A stretch of 64,000 bases of DNA from Actinomycetes bacterium (GTDB lineage Bacteria; Actinomycetota; Actinomycetes; Propionibacteriales; Propionibacteriaceae), in NCBI GenBank assembly GCA_030426725.1, contig JAUHXZ010000006.1, positions 1 to 64,000 on the forward strand. Direction: 5' to 3'. This document shows positions 50,913-60,102 of the stretch, piece by piece. Every line of letters starts with the position of its first letter. The first letter of the stretch is position 1. The notes under the pieces are model-generated. The model made no database searches and was not told the origin of the DNA. It was given only the letters and a program-made list of their open reading frames with translations. The translations under genes and the position numbers were made by a program.

Positions 50913-52312
50913 CCACCTACCAGTTCCCGCCGAGCTTCCTGTGGGGCAGCGCCACCGCCGCCTTCCAGATCGAGGGCGCCACCCAGGAGGACGGTCGCCG
51001 CGACTCGATCTGGGACACGTTCTGCCGGGAGCCCGGCGCCGTCTTCGGCGGTCACGACGGCACGACCGCCTGCGATCACTACCACCGCATGCCCGGCGAC
51101 GTCGCCATGATGGCCGACCTCGGCCTGCAGGCGTACCGGTTCTCCACGTCCTGGTCGCGGGTGCGGCCCGACGACGCGGAGTTCAACCCGGCCGGCCTCG
51201 ACTTCTACTCCCGCCTCGTCGACGAGCTGCTCGGCCACGGCATCACCCCGCTCGTGACGCTGTACCACTGGGATCTGCCCGCCGCGATGCCGGGCGGCTG
51301 GACCAACCGCGACACCGCCTACCGCTTCGTCGAGTACGCCGAGAAGATGTACGAGACGCTCGGCGACCGGGTGGACATCTGGACGACGCTCAACGAGCCG
51401 TGGTGCTCGTCGTTCCTGTCCTACGCGTGCGGCGAGCACGCCCCGGGGCACACGGACCGCCGCGAGGCCGTCAGCGCCGCCCACCACCTGCTCCTCGCCC
51501 ACGGGCTCGCCACGGCCCGGCTGCGGGAGCTGGCCCCCGACGCCACGCTCGGGATCACGCTGAACCAGACGGTCGCGGACCCGGTCGACCCGTCGTCGGA
51601 GACCGACTGCGACGCCGCCCGGCGCGTCGACGGCGCCTTCAACCGGGTGTTCCTCGATCCGATCTTCCGCGGCGCCTACCCCGCCGACGTCCTCGAGGAC
51701 ATGGCCGGCTTCGGCTTCGAGGACGTCGTCCGCCCGGGCGACCTCGAGGTCATCTCGACCCCGATCGACCTGCTCGGCGTGAACTATTACCACGGCGACG
51801 CCCTCACCGGGACGCCGTCGGACGACTACGCCCCCACCGAGCTGCCCAACGGCCGGCTGAGCGGAAGCCCCTACGTCGGCTCCGAGTGGGTGCAGTCCGT
51901 GCCCCGGGGGCTCCCCGTGACGGACCAGGGCTGGGAGATCCAGCCGGAGGGACTCACCAGGCTGCTCACCCACCTGCACGAGGAGTACACCGGGCCGGCC
52001 GGCGTGGCGCTCTACGTCACCGAGAACGGCGCCGCTATGCCCGACGAGCCCGACGAGAACGGCTTCGTCGACGACCAGGACCGCGTCAGCTTCGTCCGCG
52101 ACCACCTCGTCGCCGTCCACGACGCGATCCGGCAGGGCGCCGATGTCCGCGGGTACTTCGTGTGGTCGCTCATGGACAACTTCGAGTGGGCGTGGGGCTA
52201 CGAGAAGCGGTTCGGTATCGTGCGGGTCGACTACGACACCCAGGTGCGCACCCCCAAGGCCTCCGCGCTGTTCTTCCGCGACGCCGCGCGGGACAATGGC
52301 GTGCGGCGGTAA
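50909..52312 (+). CDS. bglC: Beta-glucosidase, glycoside hydrolase family 1
   Basis: This 467-residue cytoplasmic GH1 enzyme hydrolyses imported cellobiose and cello-oligosaccharides to glucose. The acid/base is E163 in TTLNEPWCSSFL and the nucleophile is E372 in YVTENGAAMPD. FLWGSATAAFQIEGATQEDG is the N-terminal GH1 signature and WSLMDNFEWAWGYEKRFGI the sugar-contacting C-terminal motif. There is no signal peptide. It is the last transport/hydrolysis gene of the operon, coupled to cebG (ATGA), and matches BglC next to CebEFG in Streptomyces. Confidence 0.94.
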   Translation: MTTYQFPPSFLWGSATAAFQIEGATQEDGRRDSIWDTFCREPGAVFGGHDGTTACDHYHRMPGDVAMMADLGLQAYRFSTSWSRVRPDDAEFNPAGLDFYSRLVDELLGHGITPLVTLYHWDLPAAMPGGWTNRDTAYRFVEYAEKMYETLGDRVDIWTTLNEPWCSSFLSYACGEHAPGHTDRREAVSAAHHLLLAHGLATARLRELAPDATLGITLNQTVADPVDPSSETDCDAARRVDGAFNRVFLDPIFRGAYPADVLEDMAGFGFEDVVRPGDLEVISTPIDLLGVNYYHGDALTGTPSDDYAPTELPNGRLSGSPYVGSEWVQSVPRGLPVTDQGWEIQPEGLTRLLTHLHEEYTGPAGVALYVTENGAAMPDEPDENGFVDDQDRVSFVRDHLVAVHDAIRQGADVRGYFVWSLMDNFEWAWGYEKRFGIVRVDYDTQVRTPKASALFFRDAARDNGVRR

Positions 52313-52327
52313 CGGAAGGGACCGATC

Positions 52328-53335
52328 ATGATGAGGCCGACGCTCGAGGACGTCGCCCGGCACGCCGGGGTGTCGCGCGCGACGGTCTCGCGGGTGGTGC
52401 GCGGCGACGGCGGGGTCTCCAGCGACACCGCGGCGCGAGTGCTCACGGCGGTGAGCGACCTGGGCTACGTGCCCAATGCCTCCGCCCGCTCCCTGGCCAC
52501 CGGACGCAACACCACCATCGCGATGGTGGTGCCGGAGCCCGACACGACGGTCTTCTCGGACCCGTTCTTCGGCCTCGCCGTCGCGGGCATCCACGAGGGC
52601 CTGGCCGGCACCGACATGCAGCTGGTGATGATCTTCGCCTCCAGGCCGGACCGACCCGGCTCAGTGGTCGACTTCCTCCTCGAGGGCAGCGTCGCCGGCG
52701 CGATCGTGGTGTCGCACCACCGTTCCGACGGGCTGGTCGCGGCCACCGCCGCCCTGCCGATCCCCACCGTGTTCCTCGGTGCGCCGCTGAAACCGGCCGG
52801 ACTGACCCGGCCGGTGTACTACGTCGACACCGACAACCTCGCCGGTGCGCGGCTCGCCGCCGGCCGGATGCTCGCCACCGGCGTGCGCCGCCCCGCCACC
52901 GTCGCCGGCCCGGCGGATATGGCCGCGGCGCTGGACCGCCTCAACGGGTGGCGTCAGGTCCTCGAGGAGGCGGGGCGCACGGTCTCGGTGGCCCACGGCG
53001 ACTACACGCGCCGGTCGGGGGCGCGGGCGGCCGCCGAACTGCTCGACGCCGACCCGACGATCGACGGCATTTTCGCCGCCTCCGACCTCATGGCGCAGGG
53101 CGTGATGGACACGCTCAACGCCCGAGGGCTCCGCGTCGGCCGCGACGTGAAGCTGATCGGCTTCGACGACTTCGAGGCGGCCCCACTCATGGACCCGCCG
53201 CTGACGACGATCGTCAACCCGGCGGTCGACCTGGGCCGGGAGTCCACGCGCATGGTGCTGAGCCTCGTCGCCGGCGAGGACACCGCGGCGCCGGTGATCC
53301 TCCCCGTCGAGCTGAAGGTCCGCGACTCCGGATAG
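52328..53335 (+). CDS. cebR: LacI-family repressor (CebR-like)
   Basis: The 335-residue regulator has an N-terminal LacI HTH (PTLEDVARHAGVSRATVSRV, residues 4-23), the hinge helix ASARSLATGR, and a periplasmic-binding-protein-like sensor core with IGFDDFEAAPLMDPPLTTI. It should bind the AGCGCT-centred dyads upstream of cebE and release them on cellobiose. It lies downstream of bglC in the same direction, with 15 bp between, whereas in Streptomyces cebR is divergent upstream of cebE. It is therefore likely autoregulated. The ribosome site is GGAAGGGA. Confidence 0.88.
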   Translation: MMRPTLEDVARHAGVSRATVSRVVRGDGGVSSDTAARVLTAVSDLGYVPNASARSLATGRNTTIAMVVPEPDTTVFSDPFFGLAVAGIHEGLAGTDMQLVMIFASRPDRPGSVVDFLLEGSVAGAIVVSHHRSDGLVAATAALPIPTVFLGAPLKPAGLTRPVYYVDTDNLAGARLAAGRMLATGVRRPATVAGPADMAAALDRLNGWRQVLEEAGRTVSVAHGDYTRRSGARAAAELLDADPTIDGIFAASDLMAQGVMDTLNARGLRVGRDVKLIGFDDFEAAPLMDPPLTTIVNPAVDLGRESTRMVLSLVAGEDTAAPVILPVELKVRDSG

Positions 53336-53375
53336 CAGGGCCCTAGACTGGGCCGTCGGCCCTGAAGGAGGAACG

Positions 53376-54305
53376 GTGCGGAAGTCCACCCTCGCGACGT
53401 TCGCGCTGCTCTTCGTCACGGCGATCTGGGGCTCGACCTTCTTCATCATCAAGGACGCGGTCGGCCGGATCGACCCCGTGGACTTCCTCGCCGTCCGGTT
53501 CGCCATCGGCGCCGCCATCCCCGCCGTCGTGTTCTGGCGGGGGCTGCGGAATCTCGACGCGCGGCAATGGCGCATAGGGCTCGCGCTCGGCCTGGTCTAC
53601 GGCCTGGCGCAGGTTGTCCAGACCATCGGGCTCCGGACGACGCCGGCCTCAGCGTCGGGATTCATCACCGGCACCTACGTCGTCATCACGCCCCTGATCA
53701 TGTGGCTGGCCTTCCGGGCGAGGCTGAACATCCGCTCCTGGCTCGCCGTCGGGCTGGCCCTGGTGGGCCTCGCGGCGCTCAGCCTGGACGGACTCAACGG
53801 CATCGGCACCGGCGAGGCCCTCACGCTGGCCGGCGCGGCGCTGTACGCGGTGCACATCGTGCTGCTGGACCGCTGGTCACGCGTCGCGGACGCGATGTCC
53901 CTGACGGTCGCCCAGCTGATCGGCATCGCCCTGACCACAGCGGTTCTCAGCATTCCCGGGGGCCTCCACGTGCCGACGGATCCCGTGGTGTGGGGCGCCA
54001 TCGGCTACACCGCGATCGCTGCGGGCATCGTGACGATGCTGCTGCAGACCTGGGCCCAGCGGCACATCACCCCGACGCGGGTCGTGCTGCTCATGACGTT
54101 CGAGCCGGTGTTCGCGGCGCTGTTCGCCGTGCTTTTCGGCGGCGAGGACGTCACCGCCCGCCTCCTCGGGGGCGGCTCGCTCATCCTCCTCGCGACGCTG
54201 ATCGGCGCGAAGGGCGGCCAGGCCGACAACCCCGGCGCGCCGGACCGGGCCGACGGCGTGACAGATTCCACACCAGTGAACGATCCAGGCCCGCACGCAG
54301 CCTGA
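53376..54305 (+). CDS. DMT-superfamily (EamA) transporter
   Basis: This is a 309-residue transporter with ten membrane helices in two EamA repeats. It begins KSTLATFALLFVTAIWGSTF (with IWGSTF, the EamA signature) and later has AGAALYAVHIVLLDRWSR and FEPVFAALFAVLFGGEDV. Members export amino acids, nucleotides or drugs; the substrate is unknown. GAAGGAGGAAC precedes the GTG start. The last 16 codons carry the left arm of a perfect inverted repeat, so the hydrophilic C-terminus after residue 285 may have been shaped by that element. Confidence 0.85.
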   Translation: MRKSTLATFALLFVTAIWGSTFFIIKDAVGRIDPVDFLAVRFAIGAAIPAVVFWRGLRNLDARQWRIGLALGLVYGLAQVVQTIGLRTTPASASGFITGTYVVITPLIMWLAFRARLNIRSWLAVGLALVGLAALSLDGLNGIGTGEALTLAGAALYAVHIVLLDRWSRVADAMSLTVAQLIGIALTTAVLSIPGGLHVPTDPVVWGAIGYTAIAAGIVTMLLQTWAQRHITPTRVVLLMTFEPVFAALFAVLFGGEDVTARLLGGGSLILLATLIGAKGGQADNPGAPDRADGVTDSTPVNDPGPHAA

Positions 54306-54333
54306 ACGGGCAACTGGTGTGGAATCTGTCACG
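54257..54333. repeat. Perfect 21-bp inverted repeat across the EamA stop codon
   Basis: The arms 54257-54277 and 54313-54333 are exact reverse complements (core GACAGATTCCACACC / GGTGTGGAATCTGTC) with a 35-bp spacer that contains the TGA stop (54303-54305). The arms are AT-richer than their surroundings. The element lies between convergent genes and may act as a bidirectional terminator or be a mobile palindromic repeat. Confidence 0.75.
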
Positions 54334-54356
54334 GTCGGCCGGCCGATCGACCGCCG

Positions 54357-55070
54357 TTACTCGGGGCGCAGCACCGCGAAGGGATCCGTCACCACCAGGT
54401 GGGCGTCCCTGAACCGGAACATCCGAGCCGGCCGACCGCCCCTGGCGCCCGACGAGGCGGTCTCCCCCGTCGAGACGAGTTGCCCACGCCGGGTGAGCAC
54501 GCGCTGCAGGTTGGTCGCCGCGACGTCGCGGCCCAGAGCCGCCACATACACACCGCGCAGATCCGCGATGATGAACTCCTCCGGCATCAGCGCGAAACCG
54601 ATATTGGTGTAGGACAGCTTCGCGCGGAGGCGGCGCACCGCCAGCGCCACCACGGTGGTGTGGTCAAAGGCCATCTCCGGCAGATCATCGACCGGCACCC
54701 AGGCCGCCCGCGCCGGCAGCCGGGGATCGAAGGTGGTCGGGACGAGCCCCAGGTAGCTGGTGCCAATGGTGCGCTGCGCGGGATCCCTGTCCGGATCCGA
54801 GCTCGTGCCGAGCTGCTCCAGATGGGTGAGCCCGGCCACGTCGACCTTCTGCGCGAGGTGACGCAGGACGGAGTCCTCGAGCGTCTCGTCCGGCTCGACG
54901 GCGCCGCTCGGCAACGCGTCCATGCCCTCGAAGGGCGTCTTCGTGCGGCGGGCGATCAGCACGTGCAGGCGGGGGCCGGCCGCGGTGGGCCGCACCTGGA
55001 GGACGGCGCCGATCGCCTCGTGCCGGTACAACGCGACGCCCACGGAATCACGCGGGGGACGGTTGCTCAT
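54357..55070 (-). CDS. nrtR: NrtR, Nudix-related regulator of NAD synthesis
   Basis: The 237-residue protein has an N-terminal Nudix-fold sensor and a C-terminal winged helix (about 150-230: [46 protein letters not shown]). The Nudix box (about 56-78, [20 protein letters not shown]) has lost the catalytic REUxEE glutamates, as expected for a non-hydrolytic ADP-ribose sensor. It represses nadABC, which is divergent. The start is placed at ATG 55070: TAGCAT lies 7 nt upstream on the minus strand, so the message is probably leaderless. Two other in-frame ATGs lie upstream (55079 and 55094) without support. Confidence 0.88.
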   Translation of the reverse strand: MSNRPPRDSVGVALYRHEAIGAVLQVRPTAAGPRLHVLIARRTKTPFEGMDALPSGAVEPDETLEDSVLRHLAQKVDVAGLTHLEQLGTSSDPDRDPAQRTIGTSYLGLVPTTFDPRLPARAAWVPVDDLPEMAFDHTTVVALAVRRLRAKLSYTNIGFALMPEEFIIADLRGVYVAALGRDVAATNLQRVLTRRGQLVSTGETASSGARGGRPARMFRFRDAHLVVTDPFAVLRPE

Positions 55071-55077
55071 GAACGGC

Positions 55078-55083
55078 ATGCTA
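55078..55083 (-). promoter_or_regulatory. -10 hexamer of the leaderless nrtR promoter (minus strand)
   Basis: On the minus strand TAGCAT is followed after GCCGTTC (7 nt) by the ATG at 55070. The palindrome at 55095-55117 covers its -35 region. Confidence 0.5.
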
Positions 55084-55087
55084 CAGT
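55079..55087 (+). promoter_or_regulatory. Extended -10 of the nadABC promoter
   Basis: TGC-TACAGT is an extended -10 element, which puts the nadA transcript start near 55094, directly before the palindrome. Confidence 0.5.
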
Positions 55088-55094
55088 TCAGCAA

Positions 55095-55117
55095 GTTTTC
55101 GCCTCAAAGTCGAAAAC
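55095..55117. promoter_or_regulatory. Candidate NrtR operator
   Basis: GTTTTCG-N9-CGAAAAC is a 7-base dyad between nrtR and nadA. It covers the -35 region of nrtR and the first transcribed bases of nadA, so one bound NrtR dimer would repress both. Confidence 0.7.
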
Positions 55118-55131
55118 CAGGAGGAGAGACC

Positions 55132-56157
55132 ATGACCGTCCTTGACGACCGCACCACGACGTGGGAACTGTGGACCGCCGACGAGGTGGCGCAGTGGCGC
55201 ACCCGGGTCCACGAACTGGCCGCCGAGCGCAATGCCGTGATCCTGGCGCACAACTATCAGGCGCCGATCATCCAGGACGTCGCCCACCACGTCGGCGACT
55301 CCCTCGCCCTCTCGCGCATCGCCGCGACCTCTGACGCGGAGACCATCGTCTTCGCCGGGGTCCACTTCATGGCCGAGACCGCCAAGATCCTCTCCCCCGA
55401 CAAGCGCGTCCTCATCCCCGACCAGGCCGCCGGCTGCTCGCTCGCCGACACCATCGACGCGGACCAGCTCCGCGCCTGGAAGGCCGAGCACCCGGGCGCC
55501 GTCGTCGTCTCCTACGTCAACACCACCGCGGAGGTGAAGGCCGAGACGGACGTGTGCTGCACCAGCTCCAACGCCGTCGACGTGGTCCGCTCCATCCCCG
55601 AGGACCGGGAGATTCTGTTCCTGCCCGACCAGTTCCTGGGAGCGCATGTGCGCCGGGCAACGGGCCGCGGCAACATCCACGTCTGGCTCGGCGAGTGCCA
55701 CGTCCACGCCGACATCTCCCCCAGCAACCTCGTCGACGCCGTGCGCGCCAACCCCGCCGCCGACCTCTACGTCCACCCCGAGTGCGGGTGCACCACCAGC
55801 GCCCTGTGGCTGGCCGAGTCCGGCGAGCTGCCCGGCGACCGCACGCATATCCTGTCCACCGGTGGCATGCTCGACGCCGCCCGGCGCGAGACTTCGGGGC
55901 AGGTGCTGGTGGCCACCGAGATCGGCATGTTGCACCAGCTGCGCAAGGCGAACCCGGGCACCGACTTCCGGCCGGTCAACCCCGAGGCCGCCTGCCCGTT
56001 CATGAAGATGACCACGCCGGAGAAGCTCGAGGCCTGCCTCGGGGATCCGGCGTTGACCACCGGATACGAGGTGGACGTCGACGCCGACGTCGCCGAACGC
56101 GCCAGGCAGGCGGTCGAGCGGATGATCGCCATCGGCAACCCCGGTTCGGGGGAATGA
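55132..56157 (+). CDS. nadA: Quinolinate synthase A
   Basis: This 341-residue 4Fe-4S enzyme condenses iminoaspartate with dihydroxyacetone phosphate to quinolinate in de novo NAD synthesis. Conserved elements are [73 protein letters not shown] and [16 protein letters not shown]. The three cysteines from these blocks bind the cluster. ATG 55132 follows GGAGGAGAG; the frame is open far upstream but that part is antisense to nrtR. The stop overlaps the nadB start. Confidence 0.96.
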   Translation: MTVLDDRTTTWELWTADEVAQWRTRVHELAAERNAVILAHNYQAPIIQDVAHHVGDSLALSRIAATSDAETIVFAGVHFMAETAKILSPDKRVLIPDQAAGCSLADTIDADQLRAWKAEHPGAVVVSYVNTTAEVKAETDVCCTSSNAVDVVRSIPEDREILFLPDQFLGAHVRRATGRGNIHVWLGECHVHADISPSNLVDAVRANPAADLYVHPECGCTTSALWLAESGELPGDRTHILSTGGMLDAARRETSGQVLVATEIGMLHQLRKANPGTDFRPVNPEAACPFMKMTTPEKLEACLGDPALTTGYEVDVDADVAERARQAVERMIAIGNPGSGE

Positions 56158-57779
56158 TGCTGCCCGCGGCGCCCGCCGCCCGGGCGGGCCGCACGGATGT
56201 GGTCGTCGTGGGCACGGGCGCCGCCGGGCTGTCCGCGTTGCTGCACCTGGCCGCCGCCGGGGTGGACTGCGTGGCCGTGACCAGGGGCGCCGTCGCCGAC
56301 TCGGCCACGGCCTGGGCCCAGGGCGGGCTCGCGGCGGTCTGGGACGACGCCGACACCGTCGAGGCGCACGTCGCCGACACGCTGACCGCCGGTGTCGGGC
56401 TGTGCGACGCCGACGCGGTGACCGACCTGGTGTCTAGCGCCCCCGACGCCATCCACCGCCTCATCGAACTCGGGGCGCTCTTCGACCGCGACGCGACCGG
56501 CGACCTCGACCTCCACCTCGAGGGCGGGCACTCCGCCCGGCGCATCATCCACGCCGACGGCGACGCCACCGGCGCGGAGCTCGAGCGGGCGCTCTGGGCC
56601 GCCCTGTCGCGCGGCCTCGCCGGGTCCCGCACCAGGGTGCTGGAGCGCACCAGGCTGGTCGACGTCCTCACCGACGCCGACGGCAGGGCCTGCGGCGTGC
56701 GGCTCCTCGACGCGGACGGCGAGGTGAGCGAACTGCTCGCCGGCGCGGTCATACTCGCCACAGGGGGTGTCGGGCAGCTGTGGCCCGTGACGAGCAACCC
56801 GCCGGGCGCCACCGGCGACGGCGTCGCCGCGGCGCTGCGCGCGGGAGCCGAAGTCCGCGACCTGGAGTTCATCCAGTTCCACCCAACGGTGCTGGCCGAC
56901 GGTGCTGCCGAGGAGCGTGGCGTTCTGATCTCCGAGGCCGTCCGCGGCGAGGGAGCCCTGCTCGTCGACGACGCCGGCCGACGGATCATGGACGGGGTCC
57001 ACCCCCTCGGCGAGCTGGCGCCGCGCGACGTCGTCTCGGCGGCGATCATCGCGCACCTGGAGCGAACCGGGGCGCCGCACGTCTGGCTGGACGCGACGTT
57101 CTTCGGCCGCGACCGCTGGGCGCACCACTTCCCCGGCATCCTGGCGCTGTGCCGGGGGCGCGGCGTGGATCCCGTCACCGAACTCATCCCCGTGCACCCG
57201 GCCGCGCACTACTCGTGCGGCGGTGTCGCGGCCGACCTGCACGGCCGCACATCGGTGCCGGGGCTGTTCGCCGTCGGGGAGGTCGCGGCCACCGGGGTCC
57301 AGGGGGCCAACCGCCTCGCGTCGAACTCGCTCACCGAGGCGCTCGTCGCAGGAGACCGGGTGGGAGCGCTGCTCGCCGCCGGAGCCGGGCGCGTGGCCGG
57401 AGAGCCGACGCCGCGGGCCGTCCTGAATGCCGTCGACCCGTCCGCGGTGCCGGGCATCCGGGCCTGGATGCAGCGGGAGGCGTTCGTCTCCCGCAGCGCC
57501 GAGGGCCTCGGTGCACTTCGGGCGGCGCTCGATGCGGTGCCGCGCGTGGCCGGGCCGGTCGACGACGCCACCCTCACCGCCGCCAATCTGCACACCGTCG
57601 CGACGGTGATCGCGGCGGCGGCCGCCGAGCGCACGGAGTCGCGGGGCTGCCACCGACGCACCGATCATCCGGACACGTCGCCCGGCTGGGTCCGGCGGCT
57701 GTCCGTTCGTCTCGACGCGGGTGGTTCGCCTACGCTTTCCTCCGCCCCCGTGAGCCGCACCGAGAGGACCGCAGCATGA
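56154..57779 (+). CDS. nadB: L-aspartate oxidase
   Basis: The 541-residue FAD enzyme oxidises aspartate to iminoaspartate for NadA. It has the Rossmann dinucleotide motif [20 protein letters not shown] near the N-terminus, [49 protein letters not shown], and [19 protein letters not shown] of the succinate dehydrogenase/fumarate reductase superfamily. ATG 56154 overlaps the nadA stop (ATGA), with a second ATG directly after it. Its own stop overlaps the nadC start in the same way, giving a fully coupled nadABC operon. Confidence 0.95.
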   Translation: MMLPAAPAARAGRTDVVVVGTGAAGLSALLHLAAAGVDCVAVTRGAVADSATAWAQGGLAAVWDDADTVEAHVADTLTAGVGLCDADAVTDLVSSAPDAIHRLIELGALFDRDATGDLDLHLEGGHSARRIIHADGDATGAELERALWAALSRGLAGSRTRVLERTRLVDVLTDADGRACGVRLLDADGEVSELLAGAVILATGGVGQLWPVTSNPPGATGDGVAAALRAGAEVRDLEFIQFHPTVLADGAAEERGVLISEAVRGEGALLVDDAGRRIMDGVHPLGELAPRDVVSAAIIAHLERTGAPHVWLDATFFGRDRWAHHFPGILALCRGRGVDPVTELIPVHPAAHYSCGGVAADLHGRTSVPGLFAVGEVAATGVQGANRLASNSLTEALVAGDRVGALLAAGAGRVAGEPTPRAVLNAVDPSAVPGIRAWMQREAFVSRSAEGLGALRAALDAVPRVAGPVDDATLTAANLHTVATVIAAAAAERTESRGCHRRTDHPDTSPGWVRRLSVRLDAGGSPTLSSAPVSRTERTAA

Positions 57780-58651
57780 CCCACACCGCCGACGCCTGGT
57801 CGACGGTCGACCTCGACGAGGTGCGCCGCGCCATCCACATCGCGGTGGACGAGGATCTGCGCCTCGGCCCCGATGTGACGACGATGGCGACCGTCCCGGC
57901 CGGCGCCGTGGGGACCGCCGACGTGGTCGCGCGGGAGGCGGGCGTGGTCGCCGGCGTACGGGTCGCCGTCGACGTGGTGCGGGTGGTGTCGCTGCGGCTC
58001 GGCTTGGAGAGCACCGTCGAGATCCTCCTCGAGGACGGTGCGCGGGTCGCCCCCGGCGACGTCGTCCTGCGGCTGACCGGCCCGGTCCGACACCTGCTGA
58101 CGGCGGAACGGACGCTGCTGAACTTCCTGGGTCAGCTGTCCGGCGTCGCGACGGCGACGGCGGCCTGGGTGGAGGCGATCGCGGGAACCGGAGCGGCGAT
58201 CCGCGACACCCGGAAGACCGTCCCGGGCCTGCGGACGCTGCAGAAGTACGCCGTCGTGTGCGGCGGGGGCGTCAACCACCGGATGGCGCTCGGGGACGCC
58301 GCGCTCATCAAGGACAACCACGTGGAGGCCGCCGGATCCGTCGCCGCCGCGTTCCGCGCCGTGCGCGAGTACGCCCCCGGGATCGGCGTCGAGGTCGAGT
58401 GCGACACCCCGGACCAGGTCCGCGAGGCGGTCGCGGCCGGAGCCGAACTGGTGCTGCTCGACAACATGAGCCTGGAGCAGATGCGCGAGTGCGTCGCGCT
58501 CTGCCGCGACGCGGGCGTCGCCACCGAGGCCAGCGGGGGCCTGACGCTGGACCGTGCGCCCGAGGTCGCGGCGACCGGAGTCGACTACATCGCCGTCGGC
58601 GCCCTCACCCATTCGGCCAAGGTCCTCGACCTCGGCCTGGATCTCCGCTAG
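57776..58651 (+). CDS. nadC: Nicotinate-nucleotide pyrophosphorylase (carboxylating)
   Basis: The 291-residue enzyme converts quinolinate and PRPP to nicotinate mononucleotide. Motifs are DEDLRLGPDVTTMATVP, AERTLLNFLGQLSGVATATA, IRDTRKTVPGLRTLQKYAV, GGGVNHRMALGDAALIKDNH and EVECDTPDQVREA, ending with EASGGLTLDRAPEVAATGVDY and the phosphate loop. GAGAGGA precedes the ATG, which overlaps the nadB stop. Its TAG shares bases with the TAG of the convergent flavoprotein gene (CTAG). Confidence 0.96.
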   Translation: MTHTADAWSTVDLDEVRRAIHIAVDEDLRLGPDVTTMATVPAGAVGTADVVAREAGVVAGVRVAVDVVRVVSLRLGLESTVEILLEDGARVAPGDVVLRLTGPVRHLLTAERTLLNFLGQLSGVATATAAWVEAIAGTGAAIRDTRKTVPGLRTLQKYAVVCGGGVNHRMALGDAALIKDNHVEAAGSVAAAFRAVREYAPGIGVEVECDTPDQVREAVAAGAELVLLDNMSLEQMRECVALCRDAGVATEASGGLTLDRAPEVAATGVDYIAVGALTHSAKVLDLGLDLR

Positions 58652-60069
58652 GCGGGCAGCAGCCACTCCACGGCCTGCCGGGCCGTCCAGCCGCCTGGAT
58701 ACCGCTCGTTGAGCGCCTCGGCGCCGTCGAGGTCCTGGCCCAGCGTGACCGCCCGCGGCTCCTCATAGCCGTCGCGCCGCGACTGCCCGAGCCCGATGTT
58801 GGCCATCAAGGCATTGCACAGGCACTTGCGGCCGACGGTCTCCTCCAGGGTGCCGCCCTTGCGGACGTAGGGCGCGACGGGCTCCGACGGGCACCGGTAG
58901 GTGATCGACCCGTCCGCCCGCTCGACGGGCACACGCAGGTAGCCGAGGTCGCAGATGCGCCCCCGCTCATCCTGAACCTTCTCGTCGGAGAGTGAGCAGT
59001 CGAGCTGCGCGATCTTGAACGGGAACCCGGTGGGCGACGCCCGGGGATCGTTCCGGACGACGAGGCTCCCCGCGGTGAGTTCGGACTTCAGCTCGGCGCG
59101 CAGGTCGTCGGTGAGTCCGGACTCGTCCGCCAGCGCGAAGAGCGTCCCGATCTGCACCCCGGCGGCGCCGGCCGCCCGTGCCTGGCCGACCTTCTCCGGG
59201 GTGGAGTAGCCGCCGGCGAGCCAGAACGGCAGCCCGACGCGGGCCACCTTGACCAGGTCGGCATCGTCGCGCGCCCCGTAGACCGGGTCACCGCCTCCAT
59301 CGAGCACCAGCTTCCCGCGCGGCGGGGAGCTGTGCCCGCCGGCGCGGGGCCCCTCGACGATGAACCCGTCGGGGCGGATCTCCGGGTCCCGGTTGAGGTA
59401 GTCGGCGAGCACGTGCAGCGTGACGATGGCGAGGAAGTGCGGGCGCCTCAGCGTCGGCAGATCGTCGCCCAGGATGGTGACGGGGTTGAGGTCCGCGCGA
59501 TGCTCGACGGTCGCGTCGACGACGTCGATGGTGAGGTGGCCCGTGCGGCCGGCGGCGAACTCGCTGAGGAGCCGCGGGATCTCCCGAGGGACCCCGGCGC
59601 CCATGATGACGTAGTCGACGTCGGCCAGCATCGCCCCGAGGATGGCCGAGAGGTTGGCGGTCTGGATCTTCTCCAGCATGTTGACGCCCACGACCCCGGC
59701 GTGGCCCTCCTTGGCCAGCCAGACCTCGGTGAAGTTGCCGAGGATGCTGAGCTCGAGGGCGGCCCGGCGCGGCGCGATGGTGAGCGTGGGATGGGGGCGG
59801 TAGGGCTTGCCGGGCGGCCGTCCCCCCTCGAGGTAGTAGGTGTCCAGTACGCGCCGGACCATGTCCTGCGCCGGGAAGTGGGCGAGGGCGCGCCGCCGGT
59901 GACCGCCGGGGTCGCCGTCCTGGAGGACGCGGGCCAGGACGCCGTCGAGCGCAGTGCCCGAGACGACGCCCAGTTCGCCGCAGAGTGACACTTCGCGAGC
60001 CAGTTGCCAGGACGACACCGCGACGCCCATGCCTCCCTGGATCACCGTCGGAGGATGTGTGATGGGCAC
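58648..60069 (-). CDS. Nitronate monooxygenase-family flavoprotein
   Basis: The 473-residue FMN TIM-barrel protein belongs to the 2-nitropropane dioxygenase/NMO superfamily, which also includes PfaD-type enoyl reductases. VIQGGMGVAVSSWQLAREV opens the barrel, FIVEGPRAGGHSSPPRG binds flavin phosphate, and LPFWLAGGYSTPEKVGQARA with GVQIGTLFALADES complete the site. The C-terminal 100 residues, with CPSEPVAPYVRKGGTLEE and GRKCLCNALMANIGLGQ, extend beyond ordinary NMO. The start is GTG with AGGAG 6 nt upstream. Tandem dyads in the promoter suggest TetR-type control, perhaps linked to fatty-acid metabolism. Confidence 0.82.
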   Translation of the reverse strand: MPITHPPTVIQGGMGVAVSSWQLAREVSLCGELGVVSGTALDGVLARVLQDGDPGGHRRRALAHFPAQDMVRRVLDTYYLEGGRPPGKPYRPHPTLTIAPRRAALELSILGNFTEVWLAKEGHAGVVGVNMLEKIQTANLSAILGAMLADVDYVIMGAGVPREIPRLLSEFAAGRTGHLTIDVVDATVEHRADLNPVTILGDDLPTLRRPHFLAIVTLHVLADYLNRDPEIRPDGFIVEGPRAGGHSSPPRGKLVLDGGGDPVYGARDDADLVKVARVGLPFWLAGGYSTPEKVGQARAAGAAGVQIGTLFALADESGLTDDLRAELKSELTAGSLVVRNDPRASPTGFPFKIAQLDCSLSDEKVQDERGRICDLGYLRVPVERADGSITYRCPSEPVAPYVRKGGTLEETVGRKCLCNALMANIGLGQSRRDGYEEPRAVTLGQDLDGAEALNERYPGGWTARQAVEWLLPA

Positions 60070-60102
60070 GGAGTGCTCCTAGAAATGGCCGGTCAGTACA
60101 AA

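Noticed and set aside
54922-55131. An N-terminal extension of 70 codons for nadA.
   Set aside because: It is antisense to nrtR, and a strong GGAGGAGAG ribosome site precedes ATG 55132, where NadA similarity begins.
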